Shown: one piece after another, positions 1-9,927 of the stretch | How positions within the stretch are numbered: position 1 is the first letter of the stretch | Layout of the letters: each line of letters opens with the position of its first letter | Made by a program: the position numbers and the translations under genes | The notes under the pieces: generated by a model | The model's input: only the letters and a program-made list of their open reading frames with translations | Databases searched by the model: none | Told to the model about the DNA's origin: nothing | NCBI GenBank assembly: GCA_006503475.1 | Contig: RSEH01000214.1 | Location: 1 to 64,000 of the forward strand | Source: Stentor roeselii | Lineage: Eukaryota; Ciliophora; Heterotrichea; Heterotrichida; Stentoridae | Length of the DNA stretch: 64,000 nucleotides | Direction of reading: 5' to 3'

Positions 1-581
1 TCTCAATTTGATAAATAAATCGAATTATTCCCTGATGATAAAGATAAATATAATTGATATATGCAAAATAAAGAAAGGGTCAAATTTGTAAATAAAATAT
101 ATAAAAAGCAGACTTTTTAATAGTATTATATCTAAGAAAAACAATTACTATTGCAATCAAATTGAGGTAAAAAAATTGGCAAAATGGAATTTCTCATAAG
201 ATTTAATTCGCAATAGAGTAATAAATAAGATTCTCTGTTTATAATTTATTGAAGATTAGAGAGCTCTATAATCAGTGGGATTAGTTTTTATCAGAAAAAA
301 TATTGCAACCATGTATAAATTAGGTTCTGATATATTTCAAAGAGGCTGTAGCCAAAGAAAGTCTCATGTTAGAAACAGGATAAATCAGCATTTAATAGGG
401 TAACCTAAAACATCAGTGAGTAAATTGAAAGTATGAATATAAATTAATATTATCCTCCTATTATCAAACCATTATAAAAAACTAATCTTACATCAGTTAA
501 ATTATTCACTTATCATACTAAAATCAAAAACATGAATAATGAGCAGGAAAATTAAATAAATTGAAAGAATTTCTAGCTTAG
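1..581. other. Intergenic flank, no supported gene
   Basis: This AT-rich flank lies beyond the stop of the first giant receptor gene. It holds no long frame. A short plus-strand frame at 311-403 (about 30 codons, basic, ending in a NQHL-like segment) loosely recalls the end of a Myb/SANT repeat and could be a last exon or a gene relic. I could not join it to an upstream exon using the 15-nt intron rule, so it is not called as a gene. Confidence 0.4.
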
Positions 582-3500
582 TTAACTATCATCACTAACA
601 CTCAGTAAAATATCTTGAGGACTGTTCTCCGTCGCTTCTATTTCTTTAGAATCTTTATCAACTTTTTTACCCTTCTTTTTAGATTTATCATTTTTTAGTG
701 TATGTTTTTTAGCTACTGGTAATTTTTTGTTCTTTTCTTCATCTTGAAGATGATTTGATATGCTTTTCTCTTTTCCTATTTCATCATCTTGATCATATTC
801 TTTTGATTGAGAGTTTTCATCATATTCATTTGATTGAGAGTCTTTTTCATATTTGCTTGATTGAGAGTCATTTTCATATTCGCTTGATTGAGAGTCTTTT
901 TCATATTCGCTTGATTGAGAGTCTTTTTCATATTCGCTTGATTGAGAGTCTTTTTCATATTCATTTGAAGTATCCTGAACTAGTGAAATATCAGCGAATG
1001 AAACTTTCTTATCTATTTTCAAATTCGATTTATCTTGAGAATTCTCTAAATATTTTTCATTTATTGAACTTTGAGACCTTGATTGAAAATAAGGATTATT
1101 TTGGTTATCAAGATTTTCTCTAAAGACATTATAATAAAGTTGCTTCATTGAAAGAATATTGAAGTTGGCTGGGTTGTAATCTTCTGAATGAATAAAAGTG
1201 AACTTTCTAGCTCCATCAGCTTTATCATAAAACGAGCCTGGAATTCTAACAGTTTCAGTGTTAAAGTCTTCATTGAAAGCATCTCCTTTTTTAAACAAAT
1301 ATTTGAGATAAGGAAAGACCTTTATAAGTATAATAAGCAAAGCAGCAAACATCCAGTAAAGCCAGGTGATTACAAAGAAAAGGTTTCCAAAAACAATTAA
1401 AAAGAATAGGATTAACTTGAAAACATCTCCGATATCATTAGTTAAATAATAAAGTCCACAGTATATGGTTAAAGTTGCTGTTATCAAGGCTTGCATTTCC
1501 ATATGGTTTAGCTCTTTTGAATTGTAAGGGTTTAGCCGGTATTGCAAAAATATTGAGAATAGTAAAATTAACGTTACTGTTAAAGCTTGAACTTCTATTG
1601 AAACTTTAGAAAGGAATACAATTATGCAGATAATGATGATTTTTCGGTATATTATTAAAAATTCCCAGTAAAATTTAGAGGTTTTGTAACCGTTGCATAA
1701 AAATCCGTATAATACTTTGTGTTTGTGCCGGTAAAGCATTTTCCTCTTTTTTATCATTCGAATCATAACAAGTGTGGGCATTCCTAAAGACCAGATAACT
1801 ATTGATGGGATTGAAACCAAAATAGAGTACTTTACATGTGTAGTTGTCCAACATTTGATAGCGAAGTTATCACTCAAATAACTTCCAATTTTATCAAACT
1901 CTCTGCATGAAAAATTGGAAAACAAAAACTTCACCAAATTAGGGTGCACTATAAAGTAAATAATTGTTATAGTAAGTGGTAATTCTCTTTTAAGCACCTT
2001 CGTAGATTCCTGCAAAAAGCTCAGCATAACCCAAGCCAAAGTCGAAAAAAAGATAATAAAAATCGGTAACAAAGAATAAAGGATCATTTTTCTGTAATAA
2101 ATAGTTTCATAATAATTCCCATCATCATTTCTTTTATAGCAGTCCACTGAAAACGCCGAATCCGAAGCAGAAGCAGCTGATTTCTGAACACCAAACATTT
2201 TAACAACATAAGAAGGCCAAGAAAGATCAAACTCACTCGTCAAAAACACAAGTTGCAAGTAATTCGTAAAAATTTTAATATAAATCGAATGTTTCGCCTT
2301 AGCTGTAAATGCCGACCTGATAGTAGTATGAACTAAAATCGCACTAACACAAATAAAAGCAATGACAATAACAACAAGAATAAAGTAGTTTAAATTTTCA
2401 TCAGGGCATTTACTACATCTCCCATTAGTTGTTTTAACATACCCCACATCACAAACACTGCAAGTAATCCCTGAGTATCCTTCTAAACATTCAGTTTTAT
2501 AGTCCTGATCATTTCCTGAGCATGAATCCTCAAAATAACATTTATAAAGTACTTCAGACTCATTCGTAGTTCTATAAAATCCAGGCTTGACCCAAATAGC
2601 TGAACCTCCAGGACAGATGCCTCCATCAGGGCACGATTTGCATGAACTTTCCGTTTTCATTAAATATTTTCCTTCCGGGCAGATAGAACATGCATCAGTT
2701 TCAGTTGCTTCTCCAAAGGTGCAAGTTCTTAAAGAAACTTTTATTTCAAAACTGCTTTGATAAGAAGAGTCATCGTTTTTTATACTTTCTTTTGATATCG
2801 AATTCGTTGTTGCGTTAAAGGAAACTATTGATCCAGGAGAAGCTCTTAAAATAAAGCCGGTGATGTTAAAAGCTCCTGATTCAGCTTTAAATGTTTTAGT
2901 TCCTGCAATGATTAATTTAGGGCTAACAGGAACAAGTGATAATTCACTTGAATGATCTGTTTTTATGATGTTTTTTTCACTATCGTAAATGTAAATTATC
3001 ATTGAATCGTTTACTTGCTGACCAGGGGCAACATTTTCAAGGGAACAGTCGAAACAATTGGATTTTTTTTCTGATAAGAGCCTTTTGTTAAAGCCTAAGT
3101 AAGCTGGAACACTTGCTGAATTATTTCCAGAAGATGCTGAGTTGTTTGTGATGAGAACGTTTGAATCTATATTCGGTTTAAAGTTTAACCACCTGAGTCC
3201 TCCGCCGTTCCTTCCAGCTTTATTTCCTGAAATTTCACTATTTTCTGTGATGTTAAATTCACATGTTTTACAATTGGGAGATTCGAAGAAAATCCCTCCA
3301 CCATCTAAAGTGGCTTGATTAGATGAAATAACAGAATCTTCTAGTATCAGGTTCATATCCTTCACAAATAAGGCTCCTCCACTATTATTACAAGAGTTAT
3401 CCTTAAAATTTGACTGATGTACATACAAATTTCCATATAAAATATCTCCATTAGCCATAATCGCTCCATAAGAATCTCCTTTTATTCCAGAAATAAAAGA

Positions 3501-6500
3501 TTTTAAAATAATGACTTTTTTTAAGCCAATACATGAAAGTGCTGAAACTGATGATCCAAGACTTTTAATTGAAACCTTTTCAAGACTTAGACTATCTCCA
3601 GTTACTTCAATTGAAAACTTTTGACTTTTTGAATTGTTTTTATTGTTGGTGAAGGTTGAGTTGATTATTGAGTAACTATTTTCTGAAAGGTGTAAATCTA
3701 GCGCTGATGATGCTGAATTGTCTTCAAAAATACTGTCTTTTATTGTGGTTTTTGTTCTCCATGATTTGATTGCACCTCCACTTTCAAAAGATGTGTTGTT
3801 TTTGAAGAGGCATCCTTTTATTATAACACTTCGGCACTCGGCTATTGCTAAGGCTCCACCGTGTAGCTTTGAGATGCCGTTTAGGAAATTAGAATCGATT
3901 ATTGTCAGGTTTCCAAATATCCCTGAGTAAATGAATGAACCGTAAGCTTTTCTTGTTGAACTTGAGAAGGTAGTGTTTTTTATGTAAAGTTTGGTAGTGT
4001 AAGCTACAATTCCAGAATATTCAGAAACTTCTGCTATATTGTTTATGTATTCTGAATCGGTTAAGGATAGGTTTGTATTTGAAAGTTCTATAAGTTTACC
4101 ACCGTTTGACTTATTATCCCTGATAACAGTTCTCTGCACAAAATTATTTTCTTTCCCAAGCGAATCTATTCTAAACAAAGAACATCCAGATCCAGTATAA
4201 GTATTATTGAAAATCTCTGAATCACTAACAATAATATAGCTTCCACCATCCACATTAAACAAATTCGCATCATTATTATAAACCTTACAAAAAGCACATG
4301 TAAAAAACCCTTGATTTTGAATTTTAATTAAAAATTCCGTCAAACCATAAAACTCTCCATCAACAACATTAAGCCCAGCATTGACCAAATCAGCAGCAAG
4401 ACTCATAAGACTAACACTGATTCTATTCGCCGTTAAAGTAACACCATTTAATGAAATAGTTTTCGCCATTTTATTTTCAAGTGTCGAAGTAACATTATTA
4501 ACAACAACATCTTGAAAACTAATTAAAACATTTTCAATATTTTTCCCAACAATCTGAAAAACCTGTTCAGCTTCTGTACTATTAAAAACCCTGAAGTTAA
4601 CAACTTCTAGCAACTGACTTTTTCCCTGATATTCCGCAAGTATTCCTGGATAACTAATCAGATGATTATTTGTAAATTCTACATCAACTAGACTTAAAGT
4701 CCCTGCATTATGTGAATCATAAATCATTGAAAACGAGTTATAATTGAAACTTCCTCGAATCCCTGAAATTAAAGAGTTTTTTATTGATAGAGTTTTGGAA
4801 GTGTAGAGAAAAATGCCGTGACCTGCTGAAATGTTTTGAAAAGTGATGTTTTTTATGTAAATGTTGTGTTGTTGAGACCCGCCTAGTGCGTAGATCATGA
4901 AAATACCTGAGTTTCCGTTGACGTATATTTTTTCTGCTATTAGATTTGATATGTTTATTGTTGATTCCGTTGTTCCTGATGATTCAAATACTATGAAACC
5001 GCCATCGCCGTAGTGGTTTATTATACTTTCGGATATTGTGTCTTTCATTGTGAAAGATGAAAAATCTGAGACTAAGATTGGTGATGAAACGTTTAGGTCT
5101 AAGCGGCTTGCGTTCAATTTGAGGATTGATATTGAATCACACTCGATAAACTTTAGTAAAGTGCCTGAGTTTGAGATTAGATCTAGTGATGCATTGTAGA
5201 TATTAATAGGGCAATCTATCTTTGAAAACGAAAGCAAACTTCCATCAGTACTCGTAGAATAAACATCAAAAAATTTAATAGAATCCAAACTCAAGTTCGC
5301 ATTGATTTTCTCAAAAATCAATCCAGAAGGAGCCAATTCTTTTTCACAAAAGCAAGATTCAATGTAAATTTGAAAGATCTCAACATCATAACATTCTTCA
5401 AGCTTGATACTGCCAGAGCACTTCAAATCTCCAACTTGATCAGTTCTAGGAATAATAGACAAGTACTTCCCCTTTCTTTTAAATTCCTCAATAATATCAT
5501 AAAGAAAGTATCTGTTTCCATCATACAAAAACTTGATAGAGCTATTTTTGACAGAAACATTCGGATTTCTCTTAACATTAATCACAAATTCTCCAGCATT
5601 AACATCTAAAAAATGAAGATTATTCATTTTCACAGTCCTTTTATTGATAGTTGCATTGACTCCATTCAGTTTAACAATATCTCCATCAGTATCTTTTGTT
5701 TTCAAAGTCCCATCAAAAGTTAAAAAAATGATGGAAGATCCAGCAGCACTTATTTTATTAAATGTTAAATTTTCCATCTTCACATTTTGAGTGGTCTGCA
5801 GAGTATTATATCTTAAAAAGCTAGTGGAAGTGTAGATCTTTTCAAATAAAGAGTTTGATAATTGAAAATGAAGTTGGTTGTAAGCAGTACTTCCACCTTG
5901 CTTATCTTTTAAAAGGTCTTCATAGATCAAGTTCGATGTGTCAATTTTTATCAAGGTATTCAGGTAAAGATTAGTAAAATTACAATGATCGATGAGAAAA
6001 GTTCCAAGAAAATCACTGACACTTATTAATGCAGAGCTTAGCATGGAACTTGGGCTACTATAGATAATATTGAACTGAAAATCTATTTTCGATAGTTCGA
6101 TTGAATGAATATCTTTAATTTTAAGAAAACTTCCTGTTGTGATGTCGTCATTTATTTCATAACCGTAGTTCATGTCTTCTACTAAACCTTTATTGAAAGA
6201 AAAATCGATCGCGTGACAGTCACTCGAACAAGAAACGTCAATTACTGAACCTTTACCACTTGGTTGCATTTTTATAAAATAGACATTTTCTAGTTCTAAA
6301 GATGAATAAGACTTTATGAAAGATTTGAACTGGTTGCGAAATGATTGGAAAGTTACATTGACCAGGCTAGCTTTTCCATAAAACACAAAAATCTCAGAAT
6401 TCGAATAATTTTTACACTTTGCCATCTGTGCATCAGGGTCAAAATACTGACTAGAATAAAAGATTTTATTTTTATCACTAACAATTTGCTCTTTTTGATT

Positions 6501-8276
6501 AAAATCATAAAAGTGGTCAAAAAACGGACAATAAAAACAAATGTCAGAGTCAAGTTCGCATCCTTTCTTTAAAATTTTTTCTCCATTAAACTTCACATTT
6601 TTTATAATAATTTTTCCATTCCAGGCGATTTTAACCAGGCCGTAGCTTGACTCGAAGCTGAAACCTTCTGACCAGTAAATTGAAGAAGGGCTCTCTGGAG
6701 AGAAACTTTCAATTACGAGAGTTTGGGATGATGAAGAACTTAAAGGACTGAAAATGTTGTTTCCTTGTATGGTCACGTTACTATCGTATTGGAATAGGAA
6801 GTTTCCTGGAAGTAGTTTAAGTTTTGTGTATTCTTGTGATATGTTTGCGAAAGCTTGGTATAGGGATAGGAAAGGATTTTCAAAGCTTCCGTTTCCTTGG
6901 ATCTGTGGGGTATTACTTGAATTTACGTAAATCTCTTGGGGGTCATTACCTGTTCCAACCCACAACTTAGTGCACCAGTCAACTTTCGCTGAACTGCTAG
7001 AAAAAAGTTCACTCAAGTTCTTACTAACTTCAAAATCCTTAGGACATGACGTTAAATCAACTCCACAAGACTCATCAACCATAAATCCTTCACAAACAAC
7101 ACAGCTTTGATTGGTAGCTCTTAAACAATTCTTAAAGCTATTCTCACTTCTACCCATGCACCAAAGTGCCTGATAAGAATAACAAGGCGAATTCAAATCA
7201 CATTTCGGTCCATCCGGCGAGTCAAACATAATCAAATCAGCTTCATCGCATCCATCAGGGAGTCGATTAACATCAAAAAACGAGTAATTTTTATTGACCA
7301 AAGTGCTTAAAATCCTAGCCCTTCTAACGAAATCATCTTGAGAATCCCTGATATTAAACCAGCAATCAGACACATAACAACTTGCGTTATTTTCACTGGG
7401 CAAGACAGAAACAAATTGATTTCCTTGCAAATACATGAAACAGTCTGAAGCGCATTGACAGTCAGAATCATCGAAATTGCATTCTTTGGTTAAACACTCA
7501 GAGTTACAGATAGAGTCTCCAATCATAGACTCAAAACATCCAGGTGCACAGTCTCCGCATTTTCCATACTTAAATAAACAGTTCAAGTTATTGCAAGGGT
7601 CAGAAAGTCCTTGACAGTCATTTTTCATTTCAGTTTGAGTGCATCCTTGACTGCAAAGACAGTCATCTCCATCAAAATCACAGGAGTCTCTGTAACAAGA
7701 AGATTCACAAATACCGTTATTGACCTGAGAATGAAAACACCCGACATCACAATGATCACTGCAAGGATTTCCTTTGATTCGATAGCAATTTTCATGTCTA
7801 CAAAGATCATTTTCACATTTTTCTTTGAGAACATCTGACCTTCCACATCCTTCAACACATAAATTGCATTCAAATAAGTCATAGTCACAATTTTTTGTAT
7901 CACAAGGACTCTTCTTATCACATCTCTGGTTAAGTAGCGTATCTAAAGTACATCCAAAGTCACATACTCCACAATGTCCCAAGTCAAAAGCGCACTCTTT
8001 GTTGTTGCAGGCTTCGTCGCAGTAGTCGTTTTCTAAAAGCTCTTCTGAGCAGCTTGTCAATAAACAAGACATGAAACAATCTGAAGCGGTGAAAATTTCT
8101 AGATTTGAAAGATCTTTTGATGAGACTCCTGAATCGAAGTTGCATAAGATGTTGTTGCAACCTAAGTCACAGTTTTTGTCTCCGATGTTAGACGCTGGGC
8201 ATGAAGTGAATGGGCATTGGGCTTCAGAACTTGCATTTGAGAGGAAGAAGAAGGAGAGGAGCAAATGAATAAGCAT
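582..8276 (-). CDS. Giant LNR/beta-helix multi-pass membrane protein (copy A)
   Basis: This 2,564-residue surface protein has a hydrophobic signal sequence starting MLIHLLLSFFF. Residues about 20-300 hold seven or eight cysteine modules of the Notch/LNR type, such as CDxxCN...C followed by acidic F-D-x-D-D-C segments. A central region of roughly 1,500 residues is rich in N-linked sites and short beta-helix repeats, with GGAI and F-x-x-N motifs in its C-terminal half, like Chlamydia Pmp or pectate-lyase folds. A GCC2/GCC3-like block follows (CPEGKY, CPDGGICPGGS, GITCSVCDVGY). About eight or nine membrane segments come next, including a conserved FYWEFLIIYRK motif, and then a charged cytoplasmic tail with tandem repeats. 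A role as receptor, adhesin or channel-like protein is inference; no ligand or catalytic site is recognisable. Copies B and C share the whole architecture. The start is the first ATG, directly before the signal peptide and preceded by AAATAAAA. The gene ends in TAA. Confidence 0.9.
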   Translation of the reverse strand: MLIHLLLSFFFLSNASSEAQCPFTSCPASNIGDKNCDLGCNNILCNFDSGVSSKDLSNLEIFTASDCFMSCLLTSCSEELLENDYCDEACNNKECAFDLGHCGVCDFGCTLDTLLNQRCDKKSPCDTKNCDYDLFECNLCVEGCGRSDVLKEKCENDLCRHENCYRIKGNPCSDHCDVGCFHSQVNNGICESSCYRDSCDFDGDDCLCSQGCTQTEMKNDCQGLSDPCNNLNCLFKYGKCGDCAPGCFESMIGDSICNSECLTKECNFDDSDCQCASDCFMYLQGNQFVSVLPSENNASCYVSDCWFNIRDSQDDFVRRARILSTLVNKNYSFFDVNRLPDGCDEADLIMFDSPDGPKCDLNSPCYSYQALWCMGRSENSFKNCLRATNQSCVVCEGFMVDESCGVDLTSCPKDFEVSKNLSELFSSSSAKVDWCTKLWVGTGNDPQEIYVNSSNTPQIQGNGSFENPFLSLYQAFANISQEYTKLKLLPGNFLFQYDSNVTIQGNNIFSPLSSSSSQTLVIESFSPESPSSIYWSEGFSFESSYGLVKIAWNGKIIIKNVKFNGEKILKKGCELDSDICFYCPFFDHFYDFNQKEQIVSDKNKIFYSSQYFDPDAQMAKCKNYSNSEIFVFYGKASLVNVTFQSFRNQFKSFIKSYSSLELENVYFIKMQPSGKGSVIDVSCSSDCHAIDFSFNKGLVEDMNYGYEINDDITTGSFLKIKDIHSIELSKIDFQFNIIYSSPSSMLSSALISVSDFLGTFLIDHCNFTNLYLNTLIKIDTSNLIYEDLLKDKQGGSTAYNQLHFQLSNSLFEKIYTSTSFLRYNTLQTTQNVKMENLTFNKISAAGSSIIFLTFDGTLKTKDTDGDIVKLNGVNATINKRTVKMNNLHFLDVNAGEFVINVKRNPNVSVKNSSIKFLYDGNRYFLYDIIEEFKRKGKYLSIIPRTDQVGDLKCSGSIKLEECYDVEIFQIYIESCFCEKELAPSGLIFEKINANLSLDSIKFFDVYSTSTDGSLLSFSKIDCPINIYNASLDLISNSGTLLKFIECDSISILKLNASRLDLNVSSPILVSDFSSFTMKDTISESIINHYGDGGFIVFESSGTTESTINISNLIAEKIYVNGNSGIFMIYALGGSQQHNIYIKNITFQNISAGHGIFLYTSKTLSIKNSLISGIRGSFNYNSFSMIYDSHNAGTLSLVDVEFTNNHLISYPGILAEYQGKSQLLEVVNFRVFNSTEAEQVFQIVGKNIENVLISFQDVVVNNVTSTLENKMAKTISLNGVTLTANRISVSLMSLAADLVNAGLNVVDGEFYGLTEFLIKIQNQGFFTCAFCKVYNNDANLFNVDGGSYIIVSDSEIFNNTYTGSGCSLFRIDSLGKENNFVQRTVIRDNKSNGGKLIELSNTNLSLTDSEYINNIAEVSEYSGIVAYTTKLYIKNTTFSSSTRKAYGSFIYSGIFGNLTIIDSNFLNGISKLHGGALAIAECRSVIIKGCLFKNNTSFESGGAIKSWRTKTTIKDSIFEDNSASSALDLHLSENSYSIINSTFTNNKNNSKSQKFSIEVTGDSLSLEKVSIKSLGSSVSALSCIGLKKVIILKSFISGIKGDSYGAIMANGDILYGNLYVHQSNFKDNSCNNSGGALFVKDMNLILEDSVISSNQATLDGGGIFFESPNCKTCEFNITENSEISGNKAGRNGGGLRWLNFKPNIDSNVLITNNSASSGNNSASVPAYLGFNKRLLSEKKSNCFDCSLENVAPGQQVNDSMIIYIYDSEKNIIKTDHSSELSLVPVSPKLIIAGTKTFKAESGAFNITGFILRASPGSIVSFNATTNSISKESIKNDDSSYQSSFEIKVSLRTCTFGEATETDACSICPEGKYLMKTESSCKSCPDGGICPGGSAIWVKPGFYRTTNESEVLYKCYFEDSCSGNDQDYKTECLEGYSGITCSVCDVGYVKTTNGRCSKCPDENLNYFILVVIVIAFICVSAILVHTTIRSAFTAKAKHSIYIKIFTNYLQLVFLTSEFDLSWPSYVVKMFGVQKSAASASDSAFSVDCYKRNDDGNYYETIYYRKMILYSLLPIFIIFFSTLAWVMLSFLQESTKVLKRELPLTITIIYFIVHPNLVKFLFSNFSCREFDKIGSYLSDNFAIKCWTTTHVKYSILVSIPSIVIWSLGMPTLVMIRMIKKRKMLYRHKHKVLYGFLCNGYKTSKFYWEFLIIYRKIIIICIIVFLSKVSIEVQALTVTLILLFSIFLQYRLNPYNSKELNHMEMQALITATLTIYCGLYYLTNDIGDVFKLILFFLIVFGNLFFVITWLYWMFAALLIILIKVFPYLKYLFKKGDAFNEDFNTETVRIPGSFYDKADGARKFTFIHSEDYNPANFNILSMKQLYYNVFRENLDNQNNPYFQSRSQSSINEKYLENSQDKSNLKIDKKVSFADISLVQDTSNEYEKDSQSSEYEKDSQSSEYEKDSQSSEYENDSQSSKYEKDSQSNEYDENSQSKEYDQDDEIGKEKSISNHLQDEEKNKKLPVAKKHTLKNDKSKKKGKKVDKDSKEIEATENSPQDILLSVSDDS
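785..966 (-). repeat. 27-nt coding tandem repeat in the tail of copy A
   Basis: About six to seven copies of a 27-nt unit encode the nonapeptide EYEKDSQSS with drift (EYENDSQSS, KYEKDSQSN, EYDENSQSK). The central copies are nearly identical at DNA level, which suggests recent expansion. Copies B and C lack this repeat in their tails, so it is specific to this paralogue. It sits in the predicted cytoplasmic tail and is acidic and serine-rich. Confidence 0.9.
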
Positions 8277-8619
8277 TTTTATTTAAGAAAAGTTGAAGGA
8301 TTTAAGATTGGAAGGGTCTGTTGAGGGAGATGATTTTAGGAAACGTTTTTTGGGAATTATATTTTCATAGGTTTTAACTTTTTATTATAGAATTTTTTTT
8401 TAAGAGTTTTGGATTTTAGGAATTCTTTTAACTTAAGATGATGATAGGAGATTAAGTCTTGGATGTTGGATTATTATTTTTTGTTTAAACCTTGAACCGA
8501 TAGATAAAGATTGATATAGAATTCAACAGGATTTTTATATAGGGAACTAAAAAATATATAAGTCGTTATTTGGTAATAATATACTTTCAGATGAATTAAT
8601 TAAAAATTTATAAGAAAAT

Positions 8620-9695
8620 ATCAACAGGTGTCTTAAGTGATGATTTCGGTTGCTTCAATAAACCTTTTTATAAATTTAAATTTTCCTAGATTATACTCTT
8701 TTATAAATGTTAGGTGACTGGCGATTTTTTACTTCCTTTATCTTAAAAATGATTTAATTTCTAATCTATTATATCATCATCTTATTGGATTTTAATTATA
8801 TTCATTTGAATTATTCTTGCTAGTGAGTTCTAAATAATAGATCTTTCTTATCTATTTTAAAATTTGATTATTCGTGATAGCACTAAAAAAATTTTAACAT
8901 CAGGACTTGATTCATCATCAAGATGCCAATTTCATAAAGATTATTCTTTAATTATATAATAAAAAGATTCCTTATTAAACTTGGTAATATAATTATCTTC
9001 TGAGTTAATAAATCAATCCCTAGTTCAATATGTGTTGAGGTATTGACCAACACAACTCTTTTTACATAGAGACTTGAAATTAGAAAAGATCTTTACAGTT
9101 ATGTTAAGAAAAGTATTGAAAATCATTAGAGACATATGATTAAAAGCATATTTTCACAAAACAATAAAAACAGCAGGATTAACTTGAAAATTATATAAAA
9201 TCACTAATTATATAATAAAATATATAGTTTATTATTAAAGCCACTGCTATCAAGGATTTCTTTCCATTTGTTTTAGTTCTTTTTGAATCAAAAGGATTCA
9301 ATTGGTTTACAAAAGTATTGATATAATTATTCTCATTGAATAAACTAGAGAAATTTCGCTTGATTATCGGTTTAATTAAATATCTTTAATAATTATACAT
9401 GTAATATTAATTAATCGTTTAACAGCTAAATATTAGCAAAATTTGATAGCTGTCTAAACTATTTAATTGTTTTTTCAGTCTAATATCTGTGATTAAAGCA
9501 GAGCAGATCAAACACTTGCTAATTATTTTAAAATGCTATTGAGTTAATTGCCATAACAACTAATAATTCAAGAAGTAGAGAACTTTGCTAAATTGATGAA
9601 ATACTCTTAACATATTAGTTTAATTTTTGCCTGAAAGTTCTATTAAGTGTACCACCTTTTGACTTTAATTGAATCTCAAAGGCTCACATAGCAAT
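8620..9695 (-). pseudogene. Decayed fourth giant-receptor copy
   Basis: The 1.65-kb spacer between copies A and B has no open frame but contains a minus-strand relic of the same family. The 16 bases aggattaacttgaaaa at 9175-9190 also occur in copy A at 1408-1423. They are followed by a recognisable series (tgctatcaagga, ccatttgttttagttcttttg) matching copy A up to about 1570. Upstream, 8815-8880 matches the tail around 960-1040, and 8930-9110 follows 1120-1325. At 9560-9680 the match jumps to copy A 4020-4115 (shared tgaaagttctat, then taccacc-tttgact), so about 2.5 kb of the middle was deleted. The boundaries are approximate. The DNA further 5' (9696-9927) is probably the promoter of copy B. 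Confidence 0.82.
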
Positions 9696-9927
9696 ATCGA
9701 ATTATCATCATTAATCAATTAGTGATAGTGATAAACTAGTACTACACAAAATCACCCATAAGCAGTTGAAGAACTAAATCCACTTTGATAAAAAATTAAA
9801 TTTCCAAATATTGAACTTAAAAAATGTCTTCAAAATCTAAAATATTCTCATATTCAAAGTATTCCTCTTCTCCCTTCTTCATATTCCATAGATTTAAATT
9901 CCATTCACAAAATTCATTGATTATAAA

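Noticed and set aside
311-403. Short plus-strand frame ending in a basic NQHL-like segment, similar to the end of a Myb repeat
   Set aside because: About 30 codons, no upstream exon found and only a loose resemblance.
8277-9927. Spacer treated as an ordinary long promoter
   Set aside because: Ordered matches to copy A at several places show it is largely a gene relic; only the right end is likely promoter.
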